Source: Streptomyces spinoverrucosus (GTDB lineage Bacteria; Actinomycetota; Actinomycetes; Streptomycetales; Streptomycetaceae). From it: a stretch of DNA of 64,000 nt. Below are positions 44,985 to 53,986 of this stretch, piece by piece. The notes below the pieces were generated by a model. The model was not told the DNA's origin. It worked only from the letters and a program-made list of their open reading frames with translations, and did not search any database. Each line of letters starts with the position of its first letter. Within the stretch, counting starts at the first letter, position 1. The stretch spans positions 5,344,001 to 5,408,000 of the forward strand of contig NZ_JADPZX010000001.1 of NCBI RefSeq assembly GCF_015712165.1, written 5' to 3'. The position numbers and the translations under genes were made by a program.

Positions 44985-46271
44985 CTATACCTTCGTCACG
45001 TCCTCCACATCCTCCTCAGCTTCCCGGCCCGGAGTCTTCAGGTCGAACCTCGTGATCGCAAACCGGAAGACCGCGTAGTAGACGACGGCGAGGGCCAGCC
45101 CGATCGGGATCAGCAGCCACGGTTTCGTCGCCAGGTTCCAGTTGATGACGTAGTCGATCAGACCGGCGGAGAAACTGAACCCGTCCTTCGCGCCCAGCCC
45201 CCACGACACCGCCATCGACACCCCGGTCAGCAGCGCGTGGATCGCGTAGAGAACGGGGGCGATGAAGAGGAACGAGTACTCCAGCGGTTCCGTGATACCG
45301 GTGACGAACGACGTCAGCGCCACCGACAGCATCAGACCGCCGACCTCCTTGCGGCGCTCGGGGCGGGCGCAGTGCGTCATGGCCAGGGCGGCCGCCGGCA
45401 GGGCGAACATCATGATCGGGAAGAAGCCCGTGGTGAACTGACCCGCGTTCGGATCACCCGCCAGGAACATGTTGACGTCACCGTGCACCACCGTGCCGTC
45501 GGGCTCCGTGTAGGTGCCGAACTGGAACCACAGGGGCACGTTCAGGAACTGGTGCAGGCCCACGACGAGAAGCGCCCGGTTGGCGATGCCGAAGACGCCC
45601 GCACCCCACGCGCCCAGGTAGCTCAGCCAGTCGCTGAAGCTCTCCAGCGCCGCACCGATCGGCGGCCAGACCCACAGGCACAGCACCGCGAACGCGATCG
45701 CCACGAACGCCATGATGATCGGCACCAGCCGCCGGCCGTTGAAGAAGCCGAGCCAGTCCACCAGCCTCGTACGGTGAAAACGCTGCCAGAAGAAAGCGGA
45801 CAGCAGACCCATGACGATGCCGCCGAACACCCCTGGATTCGGATACGTGAAGACGGACACCGTCCCGCCGGCCACCTGGCAGCCCGCCTCGACCATCTTC
45901 GCCCCGGCCGGACAGTCCTCCGGGAACTCGCGCAGCACCGAGTAGTAGACGAGAAACCCCGCCACCGCAGCCAGCGCGGTCGAACCGTCCGACTTCTTCG
46001 CCATGCCGATCGCCACACCGACACAGAAAAGAAGGGGAAGCCCCAGGGAACTGTCGAGCAGCGCGCTGCCCGCCCCCGCCATCACCTTGGAGACACCGGT
46101 CCAGCCGAGCCCCTCGTCGCCGAAGAGATCCGGCTGACCGAGCCGTCTGAGGATGCCCGCGGCCGGCAGGACGGCGATCGGGAGTTGCAGACTGCGCCCC
46201 ATCTTCTGCAGGCCCTGGAAAAGGGTGCTCCAGCGGGCGCGAGCGGGACGGGCGGCGCTGTCGGCACTCAT
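44985..46271 (-). CDS. nagE1: PTS N-acetylglucosamine IIC component (NagE1)
   Basis: 428-residue paralogue of NagE2 (SLQLPIAVLPAAGILRRLG; TGITEPLEYSFLFIAPVLY), also without IIA/IIB domains. It carries an insertion with paired Cys (FPEDCPAGAKMVEAGCQVAG, about 153-172) absent from NagE2. ATG at 46271 has SD GGGGAGGAG; the longer upstream frame would start inside the dre region and is rejected. Lies head-to-tail behind nagE2 with a 92-bp gap holding the nagE2 operators. Divergent from nagF. Confidence 0.9.
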   Translation of the reverse strand: MSADSAARPARARWSTLFQGLQKMGRSLQLPIAVLPAAGILRRLGQPDLFGDEGLGWTGVSKVMAGAGSALLDSSLGLPLLFCVGVAIGMAKKSDGSTALAAVAGFLVYYSVLREFPEDCPAGAKMVEAGCQVAGGTVSVFTYPNPGVFGGIVMGLLSAFFWQRFHRTRLVDWLGFFNGRRLVPIIMAFVAIAFAVLCLWVWPPIGAALESFSDWLSYLGAWGAGVFGIANRALLVVGLHQFLNVPLWFQFGTYTEPDGTVVHGDVNMFLAGDPNAGQFTTGFFPIMMFALPAAALAMTHCARPERRKEVGGLMLSVALTSFVTGITEPLEYSFLFIAPVLYAIHALLTGVSMAVSWGLGAKDGFSFSAGLIDYVINWNLATKPWLLIPIGLALAVVYYAVFRFAITRFDLKTPGREAEEDVEDVTKV

Positions 46272-46312
46272 CGGACTCCTCCCCGAGGGCCGGGTTTGGC
46301 GACCGTCCGCCA

Positions 46313-46328
46313 GGTGGTGTAGACCAGT
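46313..46328. promoter_or_regulatory. dre operator between nagE1 and nagF (DasR)
   Basis: GGTGGTGTAGACCAGT matches the dre consensus at nearly all positions and lies 42 bp from nagE1 and 127 bp from nagF, so it can control both. Confidence 0.85.
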
Positions 46329-46454
46329 CGACGGAAGGTTCCGCTGTCGTGACGCCATCATTCGGTACGTACGCCATGACCGCTCGCGAAGCAGGGCCAA
46401 CTGTGGGTTACTGCGACATAGCGCTTCGGACCAGGTCGGATCAGGGAGAAGGAC

Positions 46455-46688
46455 ATGGCCAGCAAGGCTGAGAAGATCGTTGCCGGGCTCGGCGGCATCG
46501 ACAACATCGAAGAGGTCGAGGGCTGCATCACGCGGCTGCGCGTCGAGGTGTCCGACCCCTCACTGGTCGACGACGCCGCCCTCAAGGGCGCCGGCGCCCA
46601 CGGCGTCGTGAAGATGGGCAGCGCCATCCAGGTCGTCATCGGCACCGACGCCGACCCGATCGCGGCGGACATCGAAGACATGATGTGA
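46455..46688 (+). CDS. nagF: PTS GlcNAc IIB component
   Basis: 77-residue cytoplasmic IIB protein that passes phosphate from IIA (Crr, not in this window) to GlcNAc bound by NagE1/NagE2. The phosphorylated Cys24 is in EVEGCITRLR, typical of the glucose-family IIB fold. ATG at 46455 has a strong purine-rich SD. Followed by a hairpin terminator. Confidence 0.93.
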   Translation: MASKAEKIVAGLGGIDNIEEVEGCITRLRVEVSDPSLVDDAALKGAGAHGVVKMGSAIQVVIGTDADPIAADIEDMM

Positions 46689-46704
46689 GCCCCGGCTCAC
46701 CTGC

Positions 46705-46738
46705 GAAGGGGCCCTTCCCGCACCGGGAGGGGCCCTTC
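46705..46738 (+). terminator. Terminator after nagF
   Basis: GAAGGGGCCC (46705-46714) and GGGGCCCTTC (46729-46738) form a stem extended inward by ttcccg/cggga. Confidence 0.75.
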
Positions 46739-46789
46739 TCTACGTCTCTACGGTGCCGCCTTCCGTTCCGTACCGGCCGGGCAAAGGGC

Positions 46790-47503
46790 TCAGCCCCGGC
46801 GAATCTGGTCCATCCACCCCTGCGACGGCTCTGCCTCCTCGCCGTATTCGTCGTGCCAGTTCCACCACTCGTACGGCGCGGTCTGGGGATAGCCCTCCGG
46901 CGAGTCCTCCCACGTCTCCTGCCGCCCGAGCGCGGTCATGTCGAGGTAACTCCACAGGCTCCCCAAGGCCTCGTCGCCACGGACGTTGATGAAGTAGGTG
47001 CGGAACACACGGTCGCCGTCGCGGAAGAACGCGTTCGTGCCGTGCCACTCGTCCACACCGAAGTCGGAGTCGAAATCGTCGGTGATCGTGAACCAGGGGA
47101 TGTGCGTCCAGCCCATCCGTGACTTCACCCGCTCGATCTCCGGCTGCGGCGCGCGCGAGGCGAAGACGAGAGTGGTGCCGCGGGCGTTCAGATGGGCGAC
47201 ATGGCCGACCTGGTCGGCCAGCATGGAGCAGCCACGGCAGGCGTGATCCGGCCAGCCGTACACGCCCGGCTCGAAGAAGGCCCGGTAGACGATCAGCTGA
47301 CGACGCCCCTGAAACAGGTCGAGCAGACTCACCCTGCCCTGGGGCCCATCGAACTCGTACTCCTTCTCCACCGCCGCCCACGGCATCCGACGGCGCTTGG
47401 CGGCCAGCGCGTCACGGGCGCGCGTCAGCTGCTTCTCCTCCACAAGCAGCTCCTGACGCGCGGCCTCCCACTCCTGCGGCGAAACGATCGGGGGTGTCTT
47501 CAT
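46790..47503 (-). CDS. DUF899 family protein (thioredoxin-like)
   Basis: 237-residue protein of the DUF899 family, thought to be thioredoxin-fold. RRQLIVYRAFFEPGV (about 67-81) precedes a C-x2-C (ACRGCSMLADQVGHVAHLNA, about 88-107), and the C-terminus is WNWHDEYGEE. ATG at 47503 follows GGAAGG; a GTG 12 bp upstream is possible. Beside an SDR and an ECF sigma factor; these genes commonly travel with such sigma factors, so control by it is possible. Confidence 0.82.
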   Translation of the reverse strand: MKTPPIVSPQEWEAARQELLVEEKQLTRARDALAAKRRRMPWAAVEKEYEFDGPQGRVSLLDLFQGRRQLIVYRAFFEPGVYGWPDHACRGCSMLADQVGHVAHLNARGTTLVFASRAPQPEIERVKSRMGWTHIPWFTITDDFDSDFGVDEWHGTNAFFRDGDRVFRTYFINVRGDEALGSLWSYLDMTALGRQETWEDSPEGYPQTAPYEWWNWHDEYGEEAEPSQGWMDQIRRG

Positions 47504-47606
47504 GGCGACATCCACCTTCCAGCTCGGTCCGACCTCCTGCACCGGCTCCCTGTGTCCAGGGTCGGCCGCCATCGACACGGCCGCACCCCGCCGGCCGCGA
47601 TCGTCG

Positions 47607-48338
47607 TCACCGCGTCGCCTCGAGCAGCGCAGCGTTCTCGCGTTCGAGGGCCTTGACGGGGCCGGAGGACCAGCCCGGCGCCAAGGAGGCCGACAAGGGG
47701 TCGGGAAAGATGTCCTCCGCCCCGACGGCCACACCGTCGAAGATCGCCCGCGCGACCGCCGCCGGAGCAGCCTTCGGCACGTCGAGATCGCGGGACATCT
47801 CCGTGTCCACCGGGCCGGCCAGCACGGCGTGCACCCGGACGCCCCGAGACGCCAGCAGCGCGCGCAGCGCCTGCGTGAGCGAGAACGCCGCGGCCTTGGA
47901 GACCAAGTACGCCGGGATCACGGGCACAGACGCGAGAGCCGCCAACGACAGCACGTTGACGACGACGCCGCGCGACCGGGTCAGCTGCGGCAGGAACGCC
48001 CGGGTGACGGCGTACGGACCGAAGAGGTTGACCGCCAGGTGCCGCTCGAGCACCGCGCGATCACCGAGGTCGTCGTAGAGCGCCAGACCGGCGTTGTTGA
48101 CCAGGACGTCGAGCGCGTCGACGCTCCCTGCCGCCGCCTCGATCCGCGCACCGTCGGTCACGTCCAGCATCACCGGCGTCACACGCCCGTCCGGGTGGGA
48201 CAGGGGCCGGCGGGTCCCGGCGTAGACGCGCTGCGCGCCTCGGCGCAGGGCTTCCTCGACCAGCGCACGTCCGATGCCCCGATTGGCGCCGGTCACCAGG
48301 ACGGTCCGGTTCGCGATGGGGTCCTGTGGCGTCGACAT
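47607..48338 (-). CDS. Short-chain dehydrogenase/reductase
   Basis: 243-residue Rossmann-fold oxidoreductase. The cofactor motif is VTGANRGIGRALVEEALRRG (TGxxxGxG, about 15-34), with NNAG (about 83-86) and the catalytic Ser with YLVSK (Tyr and Lys about 140-144). Cofactor and substrate unknown. ATG at 48338. Divergent from the ECF sigma gene across about 145 bp, a usual arrangement for sigma-target pairs. Confidence 0.88.
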   Translation of the reverse strand: MSTPQDPIANRTVLVTGANRGIGRALVEEALRRGAQRVYAGTRRPLSHPDGRVTPVMLDVTDGARIEAAAGSVDALDVLVNNAGLALYDDLGDRAVLERHLAVNLFGPYAVTRAFLPQLTRSRGVVVNVLSLAALASVPVIPAYLVSKAAAFSLTQALRALLASRGVRVHAVLAGPVDTEMSRDLDVPKAAPAAVARAIFDGVAVGAEDIFPDPLSASLAPGWSSGPVKALERENAALLEATR

Positions 48339-48483
48339 GGTGACCCACTCCGTTTCAGCTCTGCTGGTGCGGCTTGCACAGAGATGGACACGGCAGACGC
48401 CGGAAACTGGGCGCGCCCGTGGTGACCACTTTCGCCGACCGCCGGTGTCAGTACGCGGTGGGACGATGACAACGGAGGTCACC

Positions 48484-49482
48484 ATGCCGGACGAACCGCT
48501 CGAGCGGGCCCGGGCCGGCGACCGCGACGCGTTCGCCGCGCTGGTCGAGCCCTACCACCGCGAGCTGCAAGTGCACTGCTACCGCATGCTCGGATCGCTG
48601 CAGGACGCCGAGGACGCCCTCCAGGAGGCGCTGCTGTCGGCATGGGTCGGCCTGGACGGGTTCGAGGGGCGGTCGTCCGTGCGCACCTGGCTGTACCGCA
48701 TCGCCACCAACCGGTGCCTCAACACGCTGCGGTCATCCGCGCGCAGGCCGGTACCCGCGCCGTCCTTCCCGGGCCCGCCGCCGGAGCCCACCCGGCTCGG
48801 AGAGGCGCTGTGGCTCCAGCCGTACCCCGACCACCTGCTCGACGGCCTGCCCGACCACATGCCGGGACCCGAGGCCCGGTACGAGTCCCGCGAAGCGATC
48901 TCACTGGCCTTCGTGACCGCCGTACAACTGCTGCCGCCGAACCAGCGCGCGGTGCTGCTGCTGCGTGACGTGCTCGGATACCGGGCCAGTGAAGCCGCCG
49001 AACTGCTCGGGCTGACCGAGGACGCCGTCACCAGCGCCCTCAAACGCGCCCGCACGACGATGGAGGCCGCACGCTCGGCCGACCGGCCGCCCCCGCCCCA
49101 GGCCGGCGGACCCGAGGAGCGGGAGCTGGTCGACCGCTTCGTCGAGGCGTTCACCGAGCGGGACGTGGACGCGCTCGTCGCGCTGATGAGCGACGACGTG
49201 TGGCTGCGGATGCCACCACTGCCCTTCGAATACCGCGGTACCGAAGCGGTGCACCGGTTCTTCACCGCGATCGACGCCCGTCGGCGAGCCATCACCCGGA
49301 TGGTGCCGGTCCGGGCGAACGGCCAGCCCACGTGGGGCGAGTACCTCCGCGACCCCGTCACCGGTGGCCTGCGCCTCGCGGGAATCCTCGTCGCAGGATT
49401 CGCCGGCGACCGCATCTGCGAACTCACGCATTTCGAGACAACCCTCGCCCCGCACCTCGGCCTGCCCCGCACGCTCGACTGA
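48484..49482 (+). CDS. ECF sigma factor with C-terminal SnoaL-like domain (SigG/TIGR02960 type)
   Basis: 332-residue extracytoplasmic-function sigma factor. Region 2 is about 17-85 (YRMLGSLQDAEDALQEALLS) and region 4 about 140-195 (LPPNQRAVLLLRDVLGYRAS). Between them is the WLQPYPDHLLDGLPD motif typical of TIGR02960 sigma factors. The C-terminal 115 residues (LVDRFVEAFTERDVDALVAL) form a SnoaL/NTF2-like sensor domain in place of an anti-sigma factor. ATG at 48484 has SD GGAGG (48474-48478), preferred over ATG 48466. Confidence 0.85.
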   Translation: MPDEPLERARAGDRDAFAALVEPYHRELQVHCYRMLGSLQDAEDALQEALLSAWVGLDGFEGRSSVRTWLYRIATNRCLNTLRSSARRPVPAPSFPGPPPEPTRLGEALWLQPYPDHLLDGLPDHMPGPEARYESREAISLAFVTAVQLLPPNQRAVLLLRDVLGYRASEAAELLGLTEDAVTSALKRARTTMEAARSADRPPPPQAGGPEERELVDRFVEAFTERDVDALVALMSDDVWLRMPPLPFEYRGTEAVHRFFTAIDARRRAITRMVPVRANGQPTWGEYLRDPVTGGLRLAGILVAGFAGDRICELTHFETTLAPHLGLPRTLD

Positions 49483-49533
49483 GCAAGGCCAACGGGGCAC
49501 CGGGCCCGAACGACAGGCGGCTAGGCTCAACCC

Positions 49534-50271
<738 letters not shown>

Positions 50272-50428
50272 GGCGCGCAAGGTAAAGGACGCACCAAGAG
50301 CGGTGGTCGGCGCGGGCAACCGCACCGCCCGCCACCGCGTCTCATGAGATACGGGCGCACGGCCCAACCCTGTGCGCCCGGCCAGCAACCGGGCCCACAG
50401 GGCCTGTTCCCAAGGGAGGGACCGTTCC

Positions 50429-50830
50429 ATGGCCGCGAGCCGCCGCCGACGCCGTACCACAGCCGTCGCCGCCACCCTGGCGGCCGTCGCGCTGACCGCC
50501 GGACTCACCACCGGCTGCGACGCCGTGAACAAGGCACTCGACTGCGTCCAGACAGCCGACGCCATCGCCGACAGCGTCACGGACCTCCAGCAGGCCGTCG
50601 AGAGCGCCGCGAACGACCCCACCCAGCTCCAGGAGTCCCTCGACTCCATCGACCAGAACCTCGGCGAAATCGGCGACAAGACCGACAACGCCGACGTCAA
50701 CAAGGCGGTGGACGACCTCCAGAAGGCCGTCGACAACGTCCGCACAGCGGTGCGGAACGGCGACGAGACCCCCGACATCAGCCCCGTCACGGACGCGGCC
50801 GGCGAACTGACCAAGGTCTGCACGCCGTAA
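50429..50830 (+). CDS. Small secreted lipoprotein
   Basis: 133 residues with an Arg-rich n-region (MAASRRRRRTT), a hydrophobic core and a lipobox-like TTGC (Cys near 30). The mature part is an alpha-helical, Asp/Gln-rich, coiled-coil-like region (DLQQAVESAANDPTQLQES, DDLQKAVDNVRTAV). No family recognised. ATG at 50429 has SD AGGGAGGG. Sits between rph and rdgB. Confidence 0.7.
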   Translation: MAASRRRRRTTAVAATLAAVALTAGLTTGCDAVNKALDCVQTADAIADSVTDLQQAVESAANDPTQLQESLDSIDQNLGEIGDKTDNADVNKAVDDLQKAVDNVRTAVRNGDETPDISPVTDAAGELTKVCTP

Positions 50831-50864
50831 CAGAACGCCGACCCCGGGCCTGGATACTGAGGGC

Positions 50865-51467
50865 ATGACCCGCTTGATCCTCGCCACCCGCAACACCGGA
50901 AAGATCACCGAGCTGAAGGCGATCCTCGCCGACGCAGGTCTGCGCCACGACCTCGTCGGCGCGGAGGCCTACCCCGACGTCCCCGACGTCCGCGAGACCG
51001 GCGTCACCTTCGCCGAGAACGCCCTGCTCAAGGCCCACGCCCTCGCCCAGGCCACCGGCCTGCCCGCGGTCGCCGACGACTCGGGCCTGTGCGTCGACGT
51101 CCTCGGCGGCGCGCCGGGCATCTTCTCGGCCCGCTGGTCCGGCAAGCACGGCGACGACAAGGCCAACCTCGATCTGCTCCTGGCCCAGCTGTCGGACATC
51201 CCCACCGAACACCGCGGCGCCCACTTCGCCTGCGCGGCGGCCCTCGCCCTGCCGGACGGCACGGAGCGGGTGGTCGAGGGCCGCCTGAGGGGCGTACTGC
51301 GCCACAAGCCGGCCGGCACCCACGGCTTCGGCTACGACCCGATCCTCCAGCCCGAGGGCGAGACCCGCACGTGCGCGGAGATGAGCCCCGACGAGAAGAA
51401 CGCCATCAGCCACCGGGGGAAGGCGTTTCGGGGGTTGGTGCCGGTGGTGCGGGAGTTGTTGGGCTGA
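50865..51467 (+). CDS. rdgB: XTP/dITP pyrophosphatase (RdgB/HAM1)
   Basis: 200-residue house-cleaning nucleotide hydrolase that prevents incorporation of deaminated purines. Features: LILATRNTGKITELKAIL (about 4-21), TFAENALLKAHA, ADDSGLCVDVLGGAPGIFSA and the C-terminal GTHGFGYDPI and EKNAISHRGKA. Same neighbourhood as Rv1341. ATG at 50865. Confidence 0.95.
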   Translation: MTRLILATRNTGKITELKAILADAGLRHDLVGAEAYPDVPDVRETGVTFAENALLKAHALAQATGLPAVADDSGLCVDVLGGAPGIFSARWSGKHGDDKANLDLLLAQLSDIPTEHRGAHFACAAALALPDGTERVVEGRLRGVLRHKPAGTHGFGYDPILQPEGETRTCAEMSPDEKNAISHRGKAFRGLVPVVRELLG

Positions 51468-51477
51468 GAGACGGACG

Positions 51478-51503
51478 AGGGGCCGCCTCGCTGGACGGCC
51501 CCT
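51478..51503 (+). terminator. Terminator after rdgB
   Basis: AGGGGCCG (51478-51485) pairs with CGGCCCCT (51496-51503) over a 10-base loop, 11 bp after the rdgB stop and 6 bp before the 3' end of the opposite-strand tRNA. Confidence 0.75.
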
Positions 51504-51508
51504 GTCTG

Positions 51509-51581
51509 TGCGCCCGGTCGGATTCGAACCGACAAACACGACCACCTAAAGATCGCCGCTCGGCCGTTGGCGTACGGGCGC
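51509..51581 (-). tRNA. Class I tRNA with anticodon UAG (Leu-type anticodon, no long variable arm)
   Basis: Folds on the minus strand into 73 nt: acceptor GCGCCCG/CGGGCGC, anticodon stem CGATC/GGTCG, loop TTTAGGT (anticodon TAG), variable region TGTTT (5 nt), T-arm GTCGG-TTCGAAT-CCGAC, discriminator A. Invariant T8, A14, G18-G19, T33 and TTCGA are present. Bacterial tRNA-Leu is normally class II with a long variable arm, so its amino-acid identity is doubtful. CCA is not encoded. It lies 16 bp downstream of the HNH gene pair on the same strand. Confidence 0.75.
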
Positions 51582-51597
51582 GGAGTGCTGCTCCACA

Positions 51598-52272
51598 TTA
51601 CCGGGAGAGAGTATGCCGTCGCTTACCACCTCGGCACCAGGTGGTGGTGACCGCGTGACAGTTGGGGCACAGCAGCCGCAGGTTCTCCCGCCGGTCGTCG
51701 TGCCAGTCGCCGTTGATGTGGTCGACCTCCAGCGTCATGGGCCTGCCGAGCCACTCGGGGCCGACCCCGCACTCGGCGCACACTTCGGGCACGCCGACTT
51801 CGCGCAGGGCCCGACGGAGTAGATGCGTCCGGGTCCGCTGCTTGCCGTCGTGCTTGACGAGGATGTCCTCGGGGCGGCGCAGCGGCACCACTCCCGGCTT
51901 TCCGCGTTGATGTGCCTGGCCCAGGAAGTGGGCGGTGCTCAGGCCCTCCTCCGCTGTCCACTCGGGGAACAGCGCGCGCAGCCGACTGTTGTAGGGGTCC
52001 AGACCCAATGCGCGAAGAGCACCGGCTATGGACGTCGACCGCTCAAGAGCGCGCCGCAGTTCGTCGGCCGGGGGTCTGTCGACCTCCTTTGCCCGCGTCC
52101 GCCGGGGCATATGGGAGACGTCGATGCCGAAGTGATCGAATCGACTGACGAGATGGCGGCGGAGCTTGTCGTACGGCGGGGTGCCGAAGAACGCGACGAC
52201 CTCGTCGATGTCCGCGCACTGCCGGGCGGCCTCGGCCAGCCGCTCTCGGGTGTACTGAACGCCTCTGTTCAT
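51598..52272 (-). CDS. HNH endonuclease-like protein 1
   Basis: 224 residues. Two N-terminal modules begin YTRERLAEAARQCADIDEVV and ELRRALERSTSIAGALRALG, each ending in a (G)xD/SxSH-type element (IDVSHM; LSTAHF). A C-terminal HNH nuclease with zinc CxxC (CAECG) follows, with LEVDHINGDWHDDRRENLRL and CPNCH. ATG at 52272 overlaps the stop of the upstream paralogue (ATGA). Likely DNA-binding modules plus a nuclease. No partner methylase or integrase. Confidence 0.82.
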   Translation of the reverse strand: MNRGVQYTRERLAEAARQCADIDEVVAFFGTPPYDKLRRHLVSRFDHFGIDVSHMPRRTRAKEVDRPPADELRRALERSTSIAGALRALGLDPYNSRLRALFPEWTAEEGLSTAHFLGQAHQRGKPGVVPLRRPEDILVKHDGKQRTRTHLLRRALREVGVPEVCAECGVGPEWLGRPMTLEVDHINGDWHDDRRENLRLLCPNCHAVTTTWCRGGKRRHTLSR

Positions 52273-52922
52273 ACGACGCCGCCCTTGGCGCGTCGCTTGC
52301 CCCGCCCTCGGTAATTGTCGGTGGTCGAGTGGCAGTTGGGGCAGAGAAAGCGCAGGTTCTCGATGCGGTTGTCCCGCCAGTTGCCGTCGATGTGGTCGAC
52401 CTCCAGGGGCAGCGGACGCCCTCGCCAAACGGCTTCCGCGCCGCACAGGGCGCACCGCTCTGGCATGCCCTTCGCGGTCATGGCCCACTTGAGTCGATCG
52501 CTCGGGATGCGCCGAGCCCGATCGGCAGGCTGCTCGACAAGCAAGCCCTCCGGCGTTCGGGGCCGCCGCGCCTGCCCCCGCCGGTTCGGCGCCTGAAAGT
52601 GAGAGATGTCGATGCCGTACGCCCTGATCCGCCGACTGATGTGCGTGTGGTGCCCGCCTACCACCTCAAGCCCGAGATGCCGCAGCACCTCGCACATGTT
52701 GGTCGAGGCCGACACTGCTGCCTGCAGGATCTCCCGCGTCCACTTGACGCCCTCCCGCTCGAAGTGCGAGGTGTCCACGCCCAGCTTCGTCATGCGCCCC
52801 ATGACGTACCGCCGCGTAGAGCTCCCCGGATCCACCCCCAACCACCCCAACGCCTCCGACAACGTCCGCGCCCCCCGAGCCGCCTCCTCCAGCCGCTCCC
52901 TGGTGTACGCACTGGCGCCCAT
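52269..52922 (-). CDS. HNH endonuclease-like protein 2 (paralogue)
   Basis: 217 residues, same architecture as the adjacent gene. Module A starts YTRERLEEAARGARTLSEAL and ends VDTSHF; module B starts KWTREILQAAVSASTNMCEV and ends IDISHF. The HNH domain has CALCGAE, LEVDHIDGNWRDNRIENLRF and CPNCHS. ATG at 52922 has SD GGAGGGGG. The pair is translationally coupled. Function unknown; resembles stand-alone homing or defence-type nucleases. Confidence 0.82.
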   Translation of the reverse strand: MGASAYTRERLEEAARGARTLSEALGWLGVDPGSSTRRYVMGRMTKLGVDTSHFEREGVKWTREILQAAVSASTNMCEVLRHLGLEVVGGHHTHISRRIRAYGIDISHFQAPNRRGQARRPRTPEGLLVEQPADRARRIPSDRLKWAMTAKGMPERCALCGAEAVWRGRPLPLEVDHIDGNWRDNRIENLRFLCPNCHSTTDNYRGRGKRRAKGGVV

Positions 52923-53007
52923 CGAACCCCCTCCGTACTCGGGCATACGTTCCTGACCCGCACGGAGTAACGAAGCGCTCGTCCGGCAGTCACGCCGGAC
53001 ATGCCGA

Positions 53008-53039
53008 GCGGCCTGTACCAGGTCCCCGGTACAGGCCGC
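53008..53039 (-). terminator. Terminator of bcp
   Basis: GCGGCCTGTACC (53008-53019) pairs perfectly with GGTACAGGCCGC (53028-53039), just past the bcp stop on the minus strand. Confidence 0.8.
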
Positions 53040-53050
53040 CGAACGTACGC

Positions 53051-53518
53051 TCAGATGCCCAGATCCTTGATGATCTTGGCTACGTGGCCGGTCGCACGGA
53101 CGTTGTACAGGGCCCGTTCGACCTTGCCCTCCTCGTCCACGACGATCGTGGAGCGGATGACGCCCATGTACGTCTTGCCGTAGTTCTTCTTCTCGCCGTA
53201 CGCGCCGTAGGTCTCGATGACGGTCTTGTCCGGGTCGCCGAGGAGCGTGACCTTCAGGGATTCCTTGTCGCGGAACTTGGCCAGCTTCTCGGGGCTGTCC
53301 GGCGAGACGCCGATCACGTCGTAGCCCGCGCCGGCCAGCAGGTCGAGGTTGTCCGTGAAGTCGCAGGCCTGCTTGGTGCAGCCGGGCGTCAGCGCCGCGG
53401 GGTAGAAGTAGACGATGACCTTGCGGCCCTTGTGGTCCGCGAGGGACACCTCGTTGCCGTCGGCGTCGGGCAGGGTGAAGGCGGGGGCCACGTCCCCGGG
53501 CTGGAGTCGATCGCTCAT
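53051..53518 (-). CDS. bcp: Thioredoxin-dependent peroxiredoxin (BCP/PrxQ)
   Basis: 155-residue peroxidase reducing H2O2 and organic peroxides. VAPAFTLPDADGNEVSL (about 10-26) and the active site TPGCTKQACDF (peroxidatic Cys near 47, resolving Cys 5 residues later) identify the BCP/PrxQ group. ATG at 53518; an upstream extension in frame is not conserved. Confidence 0.93.
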   Translation of the reverse strand: MSDRLQPGDVAPAFTLPDADGNEVSLADHKGRKVIVYFYPAALTPGCTKQACDFTDNLDLLAGAGYDVIGVSPDSPEKLAKFRDKESLKVTLLGDPDKTVIETYGAYGEKKNYGKTYMGVIRSTIVVDEEGKVERALYNVRATGHVAKIIKDLGI

Positions 53519-53612
53519 CCGGCTAGCGTAACCGGGGGTGCTGACGGTGCGGTCGCCCATGGAGCTGACAGACTGTCCGGAACAGCATCAGCTTCACTTC
53601 GGAGGCCGTACC

Positions 53613-53942
53613 GTGGCGGACACGTCGGACACCAGAACCCCGGCGCAGATCGAGGCGGACATCAGGCGCCGCCGCGACGTGCTGGCCGAGACACTCGACG
53701 AGATCGGGGCGCGGGTGCACCCGAAGACGATCGTCGGGGACGCCAAGGCCAAGGTCGTGTCGAATGTCGATCACACCCTCGGACGGGCCTACGTCCAGGT
53801 CAACCGGGCGGTGAGCGACGTCAAGGCGCAGTTCGTGGACGAGAACGGCTCGCCCCGGATGGCGCGCGTACTGCCCGCCGCGCTCGTCGCCGTCGGTGTC
53901 GTCGGGCTGCTCGTGCTCGGCCCCCGGCGCCGCAAGCGCTGA
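53613..53942 (+). CDS. DUF3618 membrane protein
   Basis: 109 residues. The DUF3618 segment RTPAQIEADIRRRRDVLAET (about 8-27) and one C-terminal helix (VLPAALVAVGVVGLLVLG) end in a basic tail RRRKR. GTG at 53613 is preceded by SD GGAGG (53601-53605). Role unknown; often close to stress or phage-holin-like genes in Actinobacteria. Confidence 0.8.
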   Translation: MADTSDTRTPAQIEADIRRRRDVLAETLDEIGARVHPKTIVGDAKAKVVSNVDHTLGRAYVQVNRAVSDVKAQFVDENGSPRMARVLPAALVAVGVVGLLVLGPRRRKR

Positions 53943-53986
53943 CCCAGCGGCGTACGAATGCCTCGATTGCAGGTAGGTTCAAGAGC

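Noticed and set aside
51509..52922. Prophage or integrative element at the tRNA
   Set aside because: No integrase, attachment duplication or structural genes seen; flanking housekeeping genes are intact.
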